64,000 nucleotides of DNA from Chitinophaga filiformis (GTDB lineage: Bacteria; Bacteroidota; Bacteroidia; Chitinophagales; Chitinophagaceae): assembly GCF_023100805.1 (NCBI RefSeq), contig NZ_CP095855.1, positions 5,993,001 to 6,057,000 of the forward strand, in the 5' to 3' direction. The notes below the pieces were generated by a model. It was not told the DNA's origin, did not search any database, and was given only the letters and a program-made list of their open reading frames with translations. Of this stretch, positions 50,801 through 59,575 are shown one piece after another. The translations under genes and the position numbers were made by a program. Position 1 is the stretch's first letter, and each line of letters starts with the position of its first letter.

Positions 50801-53419
50801 TTTCCCTGTCGTGTTGCCATTGGTGATTTAGACGATGACGGAATGCCGGAAATCATCGTTGCGGGCAGAAGCTCACCAAACGATAGTTTATCTGTATTTA
50901 AGAACAGAAGTGCCGGTGGTTTAATCAAATTTGCCCCCATGATAAATTATCCAACAGACTGGGGAGCAAACAATGTTGAGCTGGAAGATCTGGACGGCGA
51001 TAAGAGGTTAGATATTATTTCACCGAATGGTCCCCATTCAATATCCATGTTTAGAAACACAAATAGTAATGGAACCATTAGCTTGGAGGACAGCGTCAAT
51101 TTTGATATACGTGATTTCACAACAGGACTATCTATAGGAGACATGAATGGAGATGGGAAACCTGACATTGCTGTACCTTTAATATTTAGTGACATTCTGG
51201 CAATATTACAAAACGATATTGCTACCGATCAATCACCAATAGTCCACTCCTTCACTCCTGCGGCAGCCCCCGCCGATGATATTATAACAATCCGTGGTCA
51301 ACATTTCACAAACGCTACCACTGTTGCCTTCGGAGGCTTACCTGCAAAATCCTTTACGGTAATGTCTGATAGTGTTATTTATGCTATTGTAGCCAATGGT
51401 GCTTCTGGGATGATAAGCACAACAACACCATATGGTACCGGAGCAATCGACGGGTTTAACTTTATTACGAACACACCGGCACTCACGGTTGGTGCTATAT
51501 TCCCAGATAGTGCTACTACTGGAACAATTGTTACGATAATCGGCACCGGATTTTACAAAATCAAAAATGTCTTATTCGGGGGATCACCTGCCTCCAGATT
51601 CATAATTGTGTCTGATACATTGATTTCAGCAGTCGTTGGCACTGGTGCCTCAGGAGATGTCGGTGTTGCCGGATTGGATACGACGGTATATATACCAGGT
51701 TTTTCATACATTACTCCCCCTCCCGTAATTACCTCGTTTAGGCCTGTATCAGCCACAATCGGCCAGCCTGTAAAGATCTATGGTCGCAACTTTACCGGTA
51801 TCACACAAGTATCTTTTGGAGGTACACCTGCAACTTCATTTATAGTAGATTCCACAGGTGTTATTACAGCTGTTATTGGTTCCGGTATTTCCGGCGCAGT
51901 AAGTGTAACAGCCGAGGGAGGAACTAGTACAAGGCCAGGTTTCACATACATCACGCCTCCTCCAATCATCAATTCATTTACACCTGTAGCAGCTACAATA
52001 GGAGACACTGTAAACATTTCCGGAGAGAATTTCTCAAGTACAAAGGATGTCCTGTTTGGAGGTGTATCTGCGCTCCGGTTCGTAGTTAATTCAGACTCCA
52101 GCATCACAGCAATAGTGGGTCCAGGCACATCTGGCGAAGCCAGCGTAGTAACGGTTAACAGTATTGGTAAACTTGCTGGATTTACATATATTGTACCTAC
52201 ACCATTTATCAAGTCGTTTGTACCATCATCTGCTACTACTGGGACAACTGTTTATATCAATGGAAGTAACTTTACGGACGTTTCACAAGTAATGTTTGGG
52301 GGAATTCCCGCGGCATCGTTTGAACTAGACTCTACTAAAGGTATAAAAGCTATTGTTGCTAATGGCGCTTCTGGCGAAGTGAGTGTAACTACTGCAGGTG
52401 GTACAGCAGTCTTACCAGGGTTCACCTACATTAGCTCTTCCGCCACACCGGTTATCACGTCCTTTACGCCATTATCGGCAACTAAAGGAGAAACAGTAAG
52501 CATCACAGGCAGCAATTTAAGCAACGTTACACAAGTGTTGTTTGGCGGCAAACCGACTACTTCATTTGTGATACACTCTTCTACCAGTATAACTGCTATA
52601 GTTGGCGATGGTGCTACAGGCCCGATCACTGTTATAACTACTAAAGACACAGTAAACCAGGATGGCTTTACGTATATCCTTCATTCACCCGTTATTAGTT
52701 CATTTATACCAACATCGGCTGCCAAGGGTGATACAATTAGGATCAGTGGAATAAATTTTAATAATATTACACAGCTATTATTCGGAGGCGTACCAGCGGC
52801 TTCATTTGCAGTAAATTCAAATAATCAAATTATGGCAATAGTAGGAGATGGAGCATCGGGCGATATTACAGTGATTTCTGGCGAGGGCAATAGTAGTATG
52901 GCCGGCTTCATATTTATGGCACCTCCTATTATATCTTCTTTTGCACCAGTATCAGCTACATCCGGCACTCTGATTAATATCAGTGGAAATAACTTCTTGA
53001 AGGTGTCTCAAGTTCTGTTCGGCGGTGTTCGGGCTAATTCATTCATAGTAAATTCACCTACGAACATCACTGCAATTGTGGGCGAAGGAGCATCCGGGGC
53101 AGTAAGCGTTATTGCAAATAATAGTATTGATTCTCTTCCTGGTTTTACTTACAAGAAGCCCCCCTCAGTTTCTCCAAAGGCTTTAGTGGTATATCCCAAC
53201 CCTGTGTTCAATGGTACAGTAAGCATTAAACATCCAATGAGCGCGAAAACTGCACATATTTTACTGGTTGATATAAATGGAACGGTCATAAAGAGCCTTA
53301 CCGTTCCACCAGGCGAAACGCAAACAAGCCTAACCGGAATGGATCTTTTATCAGGTATTTACCAGATATATTGGTCTGACGACGATCGTCGGATTCTACA
53401 ACGAGTCGTAATACCTTAG
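47876..53419 (+). CDS. Giant secreted protein: 12 TIG domains, two 7-fold FG-GAP propellers, T9SS domain
   Basis: About 1847 residues from ATG 47876 (or ATG 47915, which puts the signal SKLLSLLIMGLCFNELAAQ nearer the start). After one IPT/TIG domain (about 50-130) come seven FG-GAP/VCBS motifs (GDLDGDGKPDIV type), then three TIG, seven more FG-GAP motifs (DDLDEDGKSDIV type) from about 770 to 1120, and eight TIG repeats (ITSF-x-P-x-SAT-x-G, ending VLFGG) to about 1765. The C-terminus (VVYPNPVFNGTVSIKHP, ending LQRVVIP) is a T9SS type A sorting domain. Each FG-GAP block has the blade number of an integrin-like propeller with calcium sites. Probable role: surface adhesion or carbohydrate binding. 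Confidence 0.9.
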   Translation: MAYSAAPAQILTSMSPFLSVKKSLPKKNLSKLLSLLIMGLCFNELAAQPIIRSFTPVSGAPGTVVKIVGSGFDVTPANNIVYFGTVRASVTNATNTLLTVVTPSGAGFNPITVTQNGLTAYSSISFTATFRGKDQLQNESFTPAGDLTTGESPYSVATGDLDGDGKPDIVSINGGYPYSVSIYRNISANGAISFEKNTSLNTGKVPYDVAMGDINGDGKLDLIVTNSGDIYSYSISVFRNTSTNGSISFDEGIRYETGGSPTSVCISDLNLDGKPDIAVTNYISGTISVFQNAGTNGVISFATKQDYTVGTYPTGIASGDLNGDGKPELAVVNNLHETLSVLKNTSTTGLVSFSDRVDYSTGTSPSSVRIDDLDGDGKSDVIVSNAAAKSVFLFRNTSTGAGPISFAATTESILGSFASYFDLADLDGDGRPDLAITGDSIVLARNTSSIGRITFDRAYAISRADNISVADLDMDGKPDLATINVDDNIISIYKNTIDGPYVTSFAPTSAVTGTAVTIRGTNFKATNAVTFGGEPAAAFTVTADSIITAIVGEGASGPVQVTTAIRSGKLSGFIYLSPPAITSITPSVGTKGSVISIKGKDLKEITAVSFGGVPATSFTSQSDTSVIAVVGAGASGPVSLSTPYGNSSLPGFVYVVEGIAPVINNISPLSGPVGTIVTIRGSNFSTNPAANIVRFGPVRGKVVTATTTELTVAVPTGANYRPITVTTGRLTASTAQPFNVTFSSGGGPFTSNSFKSPVNFPASIRPEAIEIDDLDEDGKSDIVIAHSKQGGTCGSVLKNISTNGTLAFDTSLNLQGYDVGGAVHVTSGDLDGDGKLDLIYSTNYGGVCIFKNASSLGMISFPERILLPIANRPDFTVIADLDSDGKPDIAAISAASSTMTLFRNTSIAGVISFQEAGVVNTGRYPLAIKAGDLDGDGKPELIVPNSNDNNISIYKNMTAGKGISFASRVDYATLEFPCRVAIGDLDDDGMPEIIVAGRSSPNDSLSVFKNRSAGGLIKFAPMINYPTDWGANNVELEDLDGDKRLDIISPNGPHSISMFRNTNSNGTISLEDSVNFDIRDFTTGLSIGDMNGDGKPDIAVPLIFSDILAILQNDIATDQSPIVHSFTPAAAPADDIITIRGQHFTNATTVAFGGLPAKSFTVMSDSVIYAIVANGASGMISTTTPYGTGAIDGFNFITNTPALTVGAIFPDSATTGTIVTIIGTGFYKIKNVLFGGSPASRFIIVSDTLISAVVGTGASGDVGVAGLDTTVYIPGFSYITPPPVITSFRPVSATIGQPVKIYGRNFTGITQVSFGGTPATSFIVDSTGVITAVIGSGISGAVSVTAEGGTSTRPGFTYITPPPIINSFTPVAATIGDTVNISGENFSSTKDVLFGGVSALRFVVNSDSSITAIVGPGTSGEASVVTVNSIGKLAGFTYIVPTPFIKSFVPSSATTGTTVYINGSNFTDVSQVMFGGIPAASFELDSTKGIKAIVANGASGEVSVTTAGGTAVLPGFTYISSSATPVITSFTPLSATKGETVSITGSNLSNVTQVLFGGKPTTSFVIHSSTSITAIVGDGATGPITVITTKDTVNQDGFTYILHSPVISSFIPTSAAKGDTIRISGINFNNITQLLFGGVPAASFAVNSNNQIMAIVGDGASGDITVISGEGNSSMAGFIFMAPPIISSFAPVSATSGTLINISGNNFLKVSQVLFGGVRANSFIVNSPTNITAIVGEGASGAVSVIANNSIDSLPGFTYKKPPSVSPKALVVYPNPVFNGTVSIKHPMSAKTAHILLVDINGTVIKSLTVPPGETQTSLTGMDLLSGIYQIYWSDDDRRILQRVVIP

Positions 53420-53583
53420 TGTTATTAACTTTTAGGTGAACTGGCAGTTCTGTAACTGTCATTCTCGAGATAAATCAATAAATGTTCAGGTTGGCATTAA
53501 TGGAGGTACTTGTCGGAAATGAGTTTAATGATAGTGCCGCCTTCTTGGAACGGAATTCAGTTCTTCTAAGTATTATCAATAAT

Positions 53584-53635
53584 AAAGCGACCTGCTTTAA
53601 CAGGACTTAAAATCCTAATTAAAACAGGTCGCTTT
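53584..53635. terminator. Bidirectional hairpin between two convergent T9SS-substrate genes
   Basis: AAAGCGACCTG at 53584-53594 pairs with CAGGTCGCTTT at 53625-53635, with a smaller AGGA/TCCT hairpin inside the 30-nt loop. A-rich and T-rich flanks on the two sides fit termination from both strands. The rest of 53420-53654 holds no gene. Confidence 0.8.
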
Positions 53636-53654
53636 TACCTATAGCCATCTTCCC

Positions 53655-55823
53655 TTACCTTGCAATCACAATCTTCCTCATAAACACCTCTCTCCCCCTC
53701 ACCTTCAACACATACACGCCTGGTTTCAGCCCTTCGGCGGCCGCATTGAGGACGAAGTTCGGTGAAGCCTTTACTCTCCTGTTCAGGACCACTTTGCCTT
53801 CCGTATTATACAGCGACAGTACCACCTCTTCATCAGCGGTGAAATTATGCATGCTGATATTGATCACCGTACTGGCAGGATTCGGATATACTGTCACCCC
53901 ACGGTTCGTTTCGGTCGCATGCACTACAGCCAGCGTGCCGGCAGCCGGACAGCTAACCGTTCCCGTAAAGGCCATCTGTGCATCGGTGAAGCGGGTATAA
54001 GCAGCATTGACATCTACATTCGAAGTATGCGTAGCGGGCCGGCCATCACATTCTGTACGGCCATTGTTGGTATGCGGTACCTGCAGATAGACACCGGCGG
54101 TACTACAGCTGCCTATTTCCGCATCACCGCCAACCGTAACGCCGGAGCCGCCGAAGGTAACACCCCACTCCATCGCATTGCCTTTTACGATAGCATTGCC
54201 GGATAGGGTACAATTGCTTAGGATCGCATTCTCACCGATATTAGCCGTTCCGGAGTAGGTACCGTTCCATACACTGGCATTGCCACCTATCACCACGCTG
54301 TTCTGCACCGTAGCATTCTCCACCCAGGCGGTACCTTCTATTCTCGCAGTACCGGAAATATTTGCGTTGCCCAATACAATGGCATTCGGGCCAACATAAG
54401 CAGTGGCTGCTACGGTTGCCGAATTGGCCACCCAGCCACCGCCATTGGAATGTGTATGCCCGTTGGTTTTGTAAGCTGCACGGAAACTGGACTGGTAGCC
54501 CTCAGGTACAGCGTTGGCCACGCGGATCTCGTAAGGGTATCTTTTGATCTTTGGCCAGCCGGGTTCCCATACATAGGAAGTATGTGTGGTGGGCGCTCCC
54601 ATTACCACGAGGTATAACTGGGTTTCATTACTGTTCATCTGGAAACTGATCTCTGCCTCATTAGCGCTGTTTAAGGCCCCGTAACGGGACACAGTACCAT
54701 CTGCATTGGCAGCGACGAAACCGTAACGCCAGCCGGCAGTGCTGTTCACTTCCGTATGTCCTTTGAACTTCACCGTCACATTACGGGAACTGCAGGTGGT
54801 GTATAATGGGATGATGTTATAACCATAGTCCTGCGGCGCAAAGGCATCCGGCACCACATAACGGCCGGTAGTCGCATTCACCTGGGTCAGTATGGTATAC
54901 AGCCGCCAGATGTAATGAGGTTCGTTGTTTTTCAAAGCATTCCTTGCTGCCCGCATAATGCTGCCGAAATTATTCACCGGGTAGTCGTAAGTCACCTCGC
55001 GTTTCGCATAACCATACAGGAAATCGTTCAGCTGTGATTGTGTCCATCCCTTTAACCTGCGATAGGTGATCAGCGGATGTTCGTTCGCTACAGACTCTTT
55101 CCATAACCTGTTCACCATATTGATGCCTTCCGTTTCCTGGATGGTATATAACCATTTAAAGGTACCATAATGATGCCTTGTAGAACTGAGATGGAACATT
55201 TGTGTGCCCATCCAGCGGGGCAGATCATCGCCTGCAAAACGGGGATACATCTGCGTGCGCATATAGTTGGCATGCGCCTCCCAGAAGAAACCTGCGGGCT
55301 CGTAATTGACATAACCGCCTCCTGCCGTGTTCTCCTGTATGGAGATCATGCCCTGCAGAGCATGCGTCAGCTCATGACTGATCACCGCACCATCGCGTGT
55401 AGCGTTCGGATGTACCCACATGGCGCCGATGGTATTGCCATAGGTACCTCCGAAAGCCCAACCGGAGGGCCCGTTGGTGCCCCAGGTATCGTTCATCACA
55501 ATGATGATCTTGTATTTACCCAGATTCTTGGTTGGCGCATCAGAGCAGAATGCAAGCTCAGTTACAAACTTCGTGTAGATCTTTTCCAGGGTGTCGCAAA
55601 CGGACTGCGGATTAAAACGCAGGTTAGGATCTGAGTAGCTGGCCGGATCAGTGCCTACGATATTGCCCCAGAAGACAATGAAGTTGGCTGACTGATAGGA
55701 CTTGCTGTAAGACCAGGTGTTCAGCGGCGCATTTGAAAACTCCGCGGGAATGTAAATAGTTTTCTGCGCGGAAAGACTGCCCGTCAGCAACAGGCATAGC
55801 AATAGTAGTACACGTGTTTTCAT
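53655..55823 (-). CDS. DUF6055 (Svx/AvrXca-like) secreted zinc-metalloprotease with T9SS domain
   Basis: A 722-residue exported protein. The signal peptide ends at SLSAQ (about 20). The protease domain (about 20-440) has the zinc site in VISHELTHALQGMISIQ (HExxH, about residue 154) and a downstream glutamate in FFWEAHANYMRTQMYPRF. A Gly/Ala-rich left-handed beta-helix follows (about 455-580), with hexapeptide-like turns such as VGPNAIVLGNANISG. A T9SS type A sorting domain closes the protein (VTVYPNPASTVINISM, ending FMRKIVIAR). The plant-pathogen AvrXca/Svx proteins share the protease part only. Export through the outer membrane and attachment or release at the surface are expected. Confidence 0.9.
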   Translation of the reverse strand: MKTRVLLLLCLLLTGSLSAQKTIYIPAEFSNAPLNTWSYSKSYQSANFIVFWGNIVGTDPASYSDPNLRFNPQSVCDTLEKIYTKFVTELAFCSDAPTKNLGKYKIIIVMNDTWGTNGPSGWAFGGTYGNTIGAMWVHPNATRDGAVISHELTHALQGMISIQENTAGGGYVNYEPAGFFWEAHANYMRTQMYPRFAGDDLPRWMGTQMFHLSSTRHHYGTFKWLYTIQETEGINMVNRLWKESVANEHPLITYRRLKGWTQSQLNDFLYGYAKREVTYDYPVNNFGSIMRAARNALKNNEPHYIWRLYTILTQVNATTGRYVVPDAFAPQDYGYNIIPLYTTCSSRNVTVKFKGHTEVNSTAGWRYGFVAANADGTVSRYGALNSANEAEISFQMNSNETQLYLVVMGAPTTHTSYVWEPGWPKIKRYPYEIRVANAVPEGYQSSFRAAYKTNGHTHSNGGGWVANSATVAATAYVGPNAIVLGNANISGTARIEGTAWVENATVQNSVVIGGNASVWNGTYSGTANIGENAILSNCTLSGNAIVKGNAMEWGVTFGGSGVTVGGDAEIGSCSTAGVYLQVPHTNNGRTECDGRPATHTSNVDVNAAYTRFTDAQMAFTGTVSCPAAGTLAVVHATETNRGVTVYPNPASTVINISMHNFTADEEVVLSLYNTEGKVVLNRRVKASPNFVLNAAAEGLKPGVYVLKVRGREVFMRKIVIAR

Positions 55824-56014
55824 GGATCGTGTTTTTTAATGTACAGTTAACAATAAATTGCGGAGATGGGCTACAGGTACTTATGGCCGTCCAATAGGGT
55901 ATCAACGCTTATAAAATTAATAGAAATGCTCTCCGGCGCGCCAACAGATATTAACGTATATGGGCAGGATTTTAACTGAAATGAGCATCCAGGCATGGTG
56001 GGTAATGATCAATA

Positions 56015-56055
56015 TGAAAGCGGGTGTCCCCATAATATGAAGACACCCGCTTTCA
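56015..56055 (-). terminator. Hairpin after the TonB-receptor gene
   Basis: TGAAAGCGGGTGTC at 56015-56028 pairs with GACACCCGCTTTCA at 56042-56055 (14 bp, 13-nt loop). It is 18 nt past the stop of the minus-strand receptor gene; only a short T-run follows, so efficiency is uncertain. Confidence 0.75.
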
Positions 56056-56073
56056 GTGTTTATCGTCTATATT

Positions 56074-58455
56074 TTAGAACCTGTAAGATACGGTACCCAC
56101 GAACTGGGTAGGCGGTATCGGGTTGATGCTGTAGTTCTCGTGTACGTAATAGTTGTAGGTGTTGGTAACGTTAGATACCTTAGCCAGCACAGAGAAACGT
56201 TTGAATGAATAACCGGCGCTCAGGTCCAGGGTAGAGAAACCCGGTGCAGAGATGAGGCGGTTATATTTCTGTGTCTGGTTGATAGTGTTGTTCCAGCCAC
56301 CGAAACGCTGACCGATGTAATAGTAACCGACACCGAACTTCAGTCCTTTCAATGCGGATTGCTGAATGGTATAGAACACGTTGGCATTGGCAGTATGATT
56401 AGGATTACCTACCAGGCGTTCGCCATTGATAGAACCGCCACTCAATCCGCTGCTACCTTCTATCGTAATGTTGTTGTAGCTATACCCGGCAATCACATCC
56501 AGGCCTGGTAAAGGATGACCTGCGATGTCCACTTCCACACCACGGCTTAAGGTTTCGCCGATCAGCGCTTTCAGGTTAGTGTTGTTATTAGGTGTCACAC
56601 CATCTTTCTGGAATGGAGCCGTCTGTGCGTAGTTGTTGTTCCTGATACGATATGCGGTAACATTCACTGACAGTTTGCCTTTCAGGAAATCGTTTTTAAC
56701 ACCGACTTCATACTGATTGATAACAGATGGATCCAGGGTGGTGCTATCTACAGCCAGGCCGGTATTAGGCGTGAAAGAGTTGGAATAACTTGCGAATATT
56801 GCCATGGTCTCTATTGGCTTGTACACGATACCTAATCTTGGAGAGAAAGCGTCATCATATTTGGCAGCAGTAAAGGTAGTCTGGCCGGATTTATAATCGT
56901 AAGTAGCCGGCGCTTCATTCTGCAGGTAAGAGAACCTCACGCCTGCCAGTACATTCAACTTGGGCGTGATTTTGATCAGGTCCTGTACATATACACCAAT
57001 ACGGTTGATCGGGGTGGTTACATCCTTGATCCTTACTGCATCCGGTATATCGGTACGCGGTGTATACAGTTCAGGATGCAGGATATTGATAGTGTCGTAT
57101 GTAGCAGGCTGATTGTAGGTATAAGCCTTTGTATAGTAGCGATCTGCATCTACCCCAGCCAGTACGTTATGTTCGAGGTTACCGGTTTTGAACTTGCCAT
57201 TCAGGTCTACCTGTGCCAGGTAATAATCTTCACTGTTATAAGTCCTGTTCAGGGGACGGGCCCACTTACCGGTGGCATCTGCCTGGATCCTTTCTACGGC
57301 GTAATAATCCCGGCTGTAACGCTGATAAGAGAACATACCGTTCAATGTCCAGACATCATTCAGCTTATGTTTGACAGAAGCGCCTGCAGAAGATTGCTGT
57401 GTATGCGCATACTGCCATGGCGTACCATAAAAGCTGTTACGTGGTACATCGGGTATCTTGTTATTGTCCAGGGAACCGATACCGAAATCGGGCGTAAAGT
57501 CATGTTTCAGATAATCGCCCTGTACCAGCAATTCTGTACGGTCACTTAATTTAAACAGCAGGGAAGGATTTACGTAATAACGTTTTGAATGTACTTTATC
57601 GCGGTAGCTGTCTGTTGTTTCGAATGTACCGTCAATCCTGTAGGCTACTTTGGAAGAGATAGGGCCATATACGTCGAATGCAGGCTTTAACAGGCCATAA
57701 CTACCGGCGCGTACGTTCACCTCTCCGCCAAAGTTAAACTTAGGCTGTTTGGTCACCATATTCATTACTGCACCGGGAGCTACGTTACCATACAGGATGG
57801 CAGCGCTTCCTTTCAATATCTCCACTTTCTCCAGTGAGCTCATTTCCGGCATTACGCCAGAGTTGACGCGTGCACCGTTCTTAAACATATTGGTGCTGGA
57901 AAAAGCATATCCTCTTGCATTAAAAGCCTCCTGAGTGCTGGCACGGGAAGAAGCCATGTATACGCCATTCACATTCTTCACTACATCGCTCATGCGCTGC
58001 ACCTGCTGTTCTTCCAGTACTTCATGCCCGATCACGGCAACGCCCTGTGGCAGGTCTATTGCTGCAACAGGGATCTTACCGATGTTAACAGGAGTTTTGT
58101 TGATCGTCCTGGTCCTGGTACCTGCTACCACAATTTCATTCAGCTGTGCAGCAGTAGCTTCCAGGGCCAGTGAAACATCGGTGGACTGGTCAGCAGTTAC
58201 AGTAACTGACTTATGGATCGTTTTTGTACCGGTGTAAGATATGACCAGTACATAGTCACCTTGTTTTATGTTTTTGAGTATAAACTGTCCCTCTTCATTG
58301 GTCAATGCTCCCTTCTTCGTATCCTTCAGCCCCACAGTTACATATGCGGCAGGCTTGCCATCGGCTGAACTAATGGTTCCTTTAATAGTACCGGTTTGTG
58401 CGAAAGCGGCAATATTGACCAGGACGAAACTGAGAATAAAGTATAAATGTTTCAA
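56074..58455 (-). CDS. TonB-dependent siderophore-type receptor (FhuA/FecA class)
   Basis: A 793-residue outer-membrane receptor. In order: signal peptide (ending AAFAQ, about 20), a carboxypeptidase-D-like domain (GTIKGTISSADGKPAAYVTV), a plug at about 115-235 (LPQGVAVIGHEVLEEQQVQR, VEILKGSAAILYGNVAPGAV) and a 22-strand barrel ending QFVGTVSYRF. The plug matches ferric-siderophore receptors, not SusC; no SusD follows. The start codon must be the TTG at 58455: a TAG lies directly upstream in frame and the next methionine is far too late. It is divergent from an OmpR-type regulator across 258 nt. Iron control seems likely, but no Fur box was recognised. Confidence 0.92.
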   Translation of the reverse strand: MKHLYFILSFVLVNIAAFAQTGTIKGTISSADGKPAAYVTVGLKDTKKGALTNEEGQFILKNIKQGDYVLVISYTGTKTIHKSVTVTADQSTDVSLALEATAAQLNEIVVAGTRTRTINKTPVNIGKIPVAAIDLPQGVAVIGHEVLEEQQVQRMSDVVKNVNGVYMASSRASTQEAFNARGYAFSSTNMFKNGARVNSGVMPEMSSLEKVEILKGSAAILYGNVAPGAVMNMVTKQPKFNFGGEVNVRAGSYGLLKPAFDVYGPISSKVAYRIDGTFETTDSYRDKVHSKRYYVNPSLLFKLSDRTELLVQGDYLKHDFTPDFGIGSLDNNKIPDVPRNSFYGTPWQYAHTQQSSAGASVKHKLNDVWTLNGMFSYQRYSRDYYAVERIQADATGKWARPLNRTYNSEDYYLAQVDLNGKFKTGNLEHNVLAGVDADRYYTKAYTYNQPATYDTINILHPELYTPRTDIPDAVRIKDVTTPINRIGVYVQDLIKITPKLNVLAGVRFSYLQNEAPATYDYKSGQTTFTAAKYDDAFSPRLGIVYKPIETMAIFASYSNSFTPNTGLAVDSTTLDPSVINQYEVGVKNDFLKGKLSVNVTAYRIRNNNYAQTAPFQKDGVTPNNNTNLKALIGETLSRGVEVDIAGHPLPGLDVIAGYSYNNITIEGSSGLSGGSINGERLVGNPNHTANANVFYTIQQSALKGLKFGVGYYYIGQRFGGWNNTINQTQKYNRLISAPGFSTLDLSAGYSFKRFSVLAKVSNVTNTYNYYVHENYSINPIPPTQFVGTVSYRF

Positions 58456-58674
58456 CTACAGTAAATTTTATGCAAAGAAAGCACACTAAACAGTAGAAAC
58501 CGGCTCGGATCGGGAAAAAATAAGGTACTATAAAAAGGCGTAGCGGGGCGCTGATGCCGGCATCGCTTCAAACCCCAAAACGCTTTACTGTATTGATTTA
58601 CACCTATCATAAGCCCCGCGAAAAACAGGCTATCAAACCCGGTATTCCCGATTCGCTGCCGGAACAGTTCCTGC

Positions 58675-58695
58675 ATTCAGAATTAATTCAGAATT
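58675..58695. promoter_or_regulatory. ATTCAGAATT direct repeat, 11-bp period, before the OmpR-type regulator
   Basis: ATTCAGAATT stands at 58675-58684 and again at 58686-58695, an 11-bp period that puts both on the same helix face. It is 18 nt before the regulator's ATG and within the intergenic region shared with the TonB receptor. OmpR-family regulators bind direct repeats with this spacing, so autoregulation is plausible. Confidence 0.45.
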
Positions 58696-58713
58696 GGGAA
58701 ATAATATTGTGAC

Positions 58714-59388
58714 ATGAAACTATTGATCATCGATGGCGATCTGGCACTATCGCAGGTTATGATCTCCTATTTATCTGACGGGAATTATATATGTGAATAC
58801 GCTAACAACTATCAGCGGGCACTGTCTAAAATAGAGATGTACGAGTACGATTGCATCCTGATGGATCTCGTACTGCCGGATGGAGATGGCTGTACGCTGC
58901 TGGAGGCCATAAGGGCGCATAATAAACCGGCAGGTATCATTATCATTTCCGCTGAAACTGCCTATGAGGATAAGATCTCTGCCCTGGAGAAGGGAGCGGA
59001 TGATTATGTAACAAAGCCATTTCACTTACCGGAACTGGCTGCCAGGATCTTTTCCGTGATCAGGAGGAGGAAATACGACAACTGCAATATCATCCGCCAG
59101 GAAGAACTGACCATCGATCTGCTGGCCAAAACTGTACAGATCAATAATACCCCGGTTACCCTTACCAGGAAAGAGTTTGATCTCCTCCTATACTTCCTCG
59201 GCAATAAAAACAAGGTGATCTCCAAACACGAACTGGCAGAACAGCTTTCAGGCGATATTGCCGGTCTCCGGGAAGACAACAATGTCATTTACGCCCATAT
59301 CAAAAACCTCAAAAAGAAACTCCACGAAGCGGGTGCAGGCAGCTACCTGAAAACCATCTATGCCACAGGTTATAAATGGGAAGTTTAA
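58714..59388 (+). CDS. OmpR/PhoB-family response regulator with altered acidic pocket
   Basis: A 224-residue regulator. The receiver (about 1-115) has the phosphoacceptor in CILMDLVLPDGDG (about 51), the switch serine in IIISAET and the lysine in DYVTKPFHLPEL. The winged-helix output (about 128-224) has LTRKEFDLLLYFLGNKNKVI, ELAEQLSG and the final LKTIYATGYKWEV. The pocket usually reads (E/D)-D-(D/E); here LLIIDGDLAL has glycine where the second acidic, Mg-binding residue should be. Phosphorylation may be weakened. No kinase gene is next to it. A direct repeat lies in its promoter. Confidence 0.93.
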   Translation: MKLLIIDGDLALSQVMISYLSDGNYICEYANNYQRALSKIEMYEYDCILMDLVLPDGDGCTLLEAIRAHNKPAGIIIISAETAYEDKISALEKGADDYVTKPFHLPELAARIFSVIRRRKYDNCNIIRQEELTIDLLAKTVQINNTPVTLTRKEFDLLLYFLGNKNKVISKHELAEQLSGDIAGLREDNNVIYAHIKNLKKKLHEAGAGSYLKTIYATGYKWEV

Positions 59389-59455
59389 AAAACAGGTATT
59401 ATGCCCCATTACATTATAAATAAAATTATATAATATTATTTCAGGCAATCCTACT

Positions 59456-59491
59456 CATATTTCAGAATCTCCTTCTGAAATATGAACTCTT
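59456..59491 (+). terminator. Hairpin terminator between the regulator and the ATP-grasp operon
   Basis: CATATTTCAGAA at 59456-59467 pairs with TTCTGAAATATG at 59473-59484 (12 bp, 5-nt loop), followed by AACTCTTTTTG. It ends the regulator transcript and separates it from the three-gene operon that starts at 59576. It could also act on that operon's leader. Confidence 0.7.
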
Positions 59492-59575
59492 TTTGAAGAC
59501 CCTGCTGTTATTTCTCCCTGTAAAACGTTAAATTGTAGCTGAGGCCGAAATCTTATTAACCCTTAAACCACTGGT

